From an uncultured Oscillospiraceae bacterium (GTDB lineage Bacteria; Bacillota; Clostridia; Oscillospirales; Acutalibacteraceae): DNA of 18,900 nt. A program made the translations under genes and the position numbers. The notes under the pieces were generated by a model. It ran no database searches, was not told the origin of the DNA, and worked only from the letters and a program-made list of their open reading frames with translations. The stretch spans positions 1-18,900 of the forward strand of contig USCI01000048.1 in NCBI GenBank assembly GCA_900553255.1. The letters are read 5' to 3'. Positions 16,193 through 18,900 of the stretch are shown in pieces; position 1 is the first letter of the stretch, and each line of letters starts with the position of its first letter.

Positions 16193-18409
16193 ATGGCTCG
16201 ACCGTTTGCCATCATCGGCTTTGCCTGTTTTGGCGCGTGGTTTGCCGCGTCGCTGATCGGGTTCAATGCGATTGTGGTTTTGGCCGTGCTGTGCCTTCTT
16301 CTTTTTCTGGCCGCGCTGCTTTGGCCGCCGCTGCGCAGACGGGCGGCGATTCCTGCGGTATTTGCGGCGCTGGCGGTATCCTTCGGGGCGTGCGCGGCAG
16401 CCGAGGTGCTGTATTACCAGCCGCTCAAACGCTTTGACGGGCAGACGGTGCGGGCATTTGTGCAGGTGGTGGACACCGATGATGCCGGGGACGGCTGCTA
16501 TGTGGTGGAGACGGTACAGGGGGATTTGCCGGCCGGCACCCGTATGCTGCTGTATGTCGAAGACCGGGAATTCTGTCCGGATCTGTACGATGGGGTGAAT
16601 GCCGATTTTGTTGTCTACAACCGCGGCGGCGACTGGACCTCCAGCTATAACGCGCGATGTGACGGCGTCCTGTTTACGGCGAATCTGGCGAGCGGCTATA
16701 CGGCGGATGCGTATACGCTGGTGGAGCCGACAAGCCTGTCTTGGTATGCGCAGCTCCAGCTGTTCCGCCGGCAGGCGGTGCGGCATATCCGCTGGAACCT
16801 GCCGGGCGACCCGGGTGCGCTGTTGTGTGGAATATGTTTTGGGGATAAGTCTGCTTTATCGGAGGCGGCGGTTTCCGCTTTCCGGCTTTCGGGGATTTCT
16901 CATCTGATCGCGGTTTCGGGATTACATATGGCGATTATCGCGCAGGGGGTTCTGGCTATCCTGCATAAGCTGCGGATGCCGCGGCGGTTGTCGGCGCTGC
17001 TGACGGCCGCCATAGTGCTGATTTTCATGGCGCTGACCGGCTTTACGCCGTCGGTTACACGGGCGGGCGTGATGTGCCTGGTGCTGCTCGCCGGGCAGAT
17101 GGTGCGCCGGGAGGCCGACAGCCTGAACTCTCTCGGCTTGTCCCTGCTGCTGATCCTGGCGGCCAATCCCTTCGCTGTGATGGATGTGGGGCTGTGGCTG
17201 TCGTTTGCCGCAACGCTTGGGCTGCTGTATCTGCTGCCGTGGTTTAAGCAGTACGGGCTGGACCCTCTGGAAATCCGGCTGTGCCGCGGCAGGCGGAAAA
17301 CCGTCTGCCGGCTGCTGTGTATAAAACCGCTGACTGCGCTGTGTGTCACCCTGTCCGCCGTGGCGTTTACCCTGCCGATCACCGCGCTGGTATTCGGGGA
17401 AGTGTCCCTGGTGTCGCCGCTGACAAACCTGCTCACCGTTTTCCCGGCGAATATCGCCCTTGCCGTCGGCTGTTTAGGGGCGCTTTGCTCCTTTGTGCCG
17501 GGGTTGGGTTTTCTCTGCCGCGGGCTGTTTCTCACCGCCGGTCTGCTGACGAGGTATCTGCTGGCGGTTGCGGAGTGGCTCGGTTCCCTGCGCTTTGCCT
17601 CTGCCGACGCCGGCGAACCGTTTATTGCCCTGGCTATGGCCGGCGGCCTGCTGCTGTGCTGGATTGGCTGGCATACGGCACGCGGCCGCGGTGTTCAATG
17701 TGCGGCGGCGCTGTCGGTGATTGTTCTGATGGCGGGCTTGCTTGTGCATGGTGGGCTGATGCGCGGCGTCACCCGCATTGAGGTGGCCGGAAAGGAAAAC
17801 AGCGTTACCCTGGTGGAACGCGACGGACGGTCTCTGCTGGTTCTTGGCGGCGAACGGCCGGACAAGGCGCCGATCGCCTCCCTGCTCGGGAACAGGCGGA
17901 CGCTGCGGGTTGATCTGGTGGTGCTGACCGAAGCCGGGAGATACGGAGCGGAAGCCCTGCGAATGGTGCAGGCGGAGACAGAGGTAGGCCACGTGGTTTA
18001 TGCGCCGGACGGGGACGCGCAGATGCTGGCGGATCAGGCGGGGGACCGGGCCATGCCGCTCGACGGGCAGAGCATCGCCTTCTGGGACGACGGCATGGTG
18101 GAGCGCAGCGGGGAATGGCTGCGCATCCGGGTGGGCGAAACCCGCTTGCTGTTTTGCCCGGTTTCCGGTGATGCCGCCTCGCTGCCGGAGGATTTTCGCA
18201 AGACACATCTGGTGATCTATTCCGGTGCCGCACCGCGCAACGCGGGACGGCTGACCACGCAGGGGAGCGTGCTCACCTGCAGCGCCTACCGCCTGGATGA
18301 GGCGATGAAAAGCCTGCCGCGGGGTGGGGATACGCTGCTCACCACCGTTCAGGAGGGAACGGTCGAGGTATTTACCCGCGGCCGCGGCGATTTGACTCAG
18401 TTGACCTAG
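16193..18409 (+). CDS. comEC: ComEC/Rec2-family DNA uptake channel, degenerate C-terminal domain
   Basis: ComEC forms the inner-membrane channel for single-stranded DNA in natural transformation. The 738-residue product has two N-terminal hydrophobic helices and a DUF4131/OB-like extracytoplasmic domain (about 70-180). Next comes the Competence core with SGISHLIAVSGLHM and about eight further helices, and last a cytosolic C-terminal region from about residue 525. That last part aligns by eye with the metallo-beta-lactamase domain (the strand before DLVVLT), but the expected HxHxDH reads TEAGRYGAE and the later GHHGS-like site is absent, so nuclease activity looks lost. ATG 16187 abuts AGGAGG, so ATG 16193 with spacing 7 is chosen. 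holA follows after 23 bp, a common neighbour in Firmicutes. Confidence 0.92.
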   Translation: MARPFAIIGFACFGAWFAASLIGFNAIVVLAVLCLLLFLAALLWPPLRRRAAIPAVFAALAVSFGACAAAEVLYYQPLKRFDGQTVRAFVQVVDTDDAGDGCYVVETVQGDLPAGTRMLLYVEDREFCPDLYDGVNADFVVYNRGGDWTSSYNARCDGVLFTANLASGYTADAYTLVEPTSLSWYAQLQLFRRQAVRHIRWNLPGDPGALLCGICFGDKSALSEAAVSAFRLSGISHLIAVSGLHMAIIAQGVLAILHKLRMPRRLSALLTAAIVLIFMALTGFTPSVTRAGVMCLVLLAGQMVRREADSLNSLGLSLLLILAANPFAVMDVGLWLSFAATLGLLYLLPWFKQYGLDPLEIRLCRGRRKTVCRLLCIKPLTALCVTLSAVAFTLPITALVFGEVSLVSPLTNLLTVFPANIALAVGCLGALCSFVPGLGFLCRGLFLTAGLLTRYLLAVAEWLGSLRFASADAGEPFIALAMAGGLLLCWIGWHTARGRGVQCAAALSVIVLMAGLLVHGGLMRGVTRIEVAGKENSVTLVERDGRSLLVLGGERPDKAPIASLLGNRRTLRVDLVVLTEAGRYGAEALRMVQAETEVGHVVYAPDGDAQMLADQAGDRAMPLDGQSIAFWDDGMVERSGEWLRIRVGETRLLFCPVSGDAASLPEDFRKTHLVIYSGAAPRNAGRLTTQGSVLTCSAYRLDEAMKSLPRGGDTLLTTVQEGTVEVFTRGRGDLTQLT

Positions 18410-18432
18410 GAGTACAGATAGGAGGAAAAACG

Positions 18433-18900
18433 ATGCCGGCGAAGGAAACCGATCTCAAACAGCAGCTCAAGGAGGGGCGGCTGGCACGTGTGTATTTCTT
18501 ATACGGGGAAGAATCCTATCTGGCGGCACGCTATGCGCAGATGATTGCCGACAAAGCGGTGGGAAAGGACAGCTTTGCCGAATTTAATTTGCGGAAATTC
18601 GACGGCACGGATTTTTCCATTGAGGAGCTGGAGGATGCGGTGGAGGCTCTGCCGCTGATGGCTGAGCGTAAATGCGTCATGGTGCGGGATCTGGATGTCG
18701 GCGCTTCTGCGTCAACGGCCGACCGGGTGCAGGCGCTGCTTGCCTCGCCGCCGGAGGAATGCGTGCTGGTGTTCTGGATGGACGCCGTGCAGCCGGATAT
18801 GAAAAAGAGCACCCGCTGGAAGGCGTTTGGTGCGGCGGTGGATAAAGCGGGCTGCGTGGTGGAGTTCCCGAAAAAAACGGCCGGCGATGTAGCCAAAATG
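18433..18900 (+). CDS. holA: DNA polymerase III delta subunit, 5' part (runs off the window)
   Basis: HolA is the clamp-loader subunit that opens the sliding clamp for replication. The 156 codons seen are about half of the usual 330-350. The N-terminal motif RVYFLYGEESYLAARYA is typical of the delta family, followed by the FDGTDFSIEELEDAVEALPLMAERKCVMVRD region (described here by its parts FDGTDFSIEELEDAV and EALPLMAERKCVMVRD), which matches the family's first alpha/beta domain. A P-loop is absent, as expected for delta. AGGAGG lies seven bases before the ATG. It is 23 bp after comEC and probably cotranscribed. The reading frame is still open at the window edge. Confidence 0.93.
   Translation, partial: MPAKETDLKQQLKEGRLARVYFLYGEESYLAARYAQMIADKAVGKDSFAEFNLRKFDGTDFSIEELEDAVEALPLMAERKCVMVRDLDVGASASTADRVQALLASPPEECVLVFWMDAVQPDMKKSTRWKAFGAAVDKAGCVVEFPKKTAGDVAKM

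Overview
The window looks like a chromosomal segment of a GC-rich, anaerobic, Gram-positive Firmicute. A clostridial lineage of the Ruminococcaceae/Oscillospirales kind is my best inference. The reasons are the uvrB-uvrA order, a Rex repressor, TypA, a DUF5685/J-domain pair, strong AGGAGG ribosome sites, sigma-A style promoters (TTGACA/TATAAT) and a LexA/DinR-like box. No rRNA, tRNA, CRISPR array, transposase or phage gene is visible. The base composition looks even apart from AT-rich promoter gaps.

Layout. 1-304 holds a terminator of an upstream gene, an SOS-type box, a promoter and a terminator-like hairpin leading into uvrB (320-2278) and uvrA (2360-5191), two parts of the nucleotide excision repair machine. 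A perfect bidirectional hairpin separates uvrA from a convergent gene (5249-6883, minus) for a secreted, membrane-anchored protein with glycine-rich repeats and a Big_2-like domain. That gene has a textbook promoter and an upstream dyad. From 7168 a plus-strand group encodes a DUF5685-type protein, a J-domain/TPR-like/Cys-tail protein and, after a hairpin terminator, a small membrane protein resembling ECF S components. A second two-way terminator then meets a minus-strand marR-RNHCP operon. Its promoter overlaps two exact 12-bp direct repeats that are probably the MarR operator.

10438-10673 is a regulatory gap with a strong hairpin, an exact 28-bp tandem duplication carrying TTGACA, and a TTGACA-17-CATAAT promoter for a single-chain aconitase (10674-12614). 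The aconitase is apparently cotranscribed with rex (12669-13328), a NADH/NAD+ sensing repressor. This links a TCA-cycle enzyme to redox control. Between rex and typA lies an easily missed minus-strand gene (13404-13532) for a 42-residue protein made of 76% Gln+Asn, with a perfect ribosome site and its own terminator.

13768-18900 is one long plus-strand run: typA (ribosome-associated GTPase), a purine phosphoribosyltransferase-like gene, comEC (DNA uptake channel) and the start of holA (DNA polymerase III delta), which runs off the window. The ComEC C-terminal domain has lost all recognisable metallo-hydrolase histidine motifs.

Most of the window is conserved housekeeping. The items most worth a second look are the Gln/Asn-rich microprotein, the DUF5685/J-domain pair with an isoprenoid-synthase-like acidic motif, the repeat-bearing aconitase promoter, the MarR operator and the degenerate ComEC domain. 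I did not find a clear new defence or mobile system.
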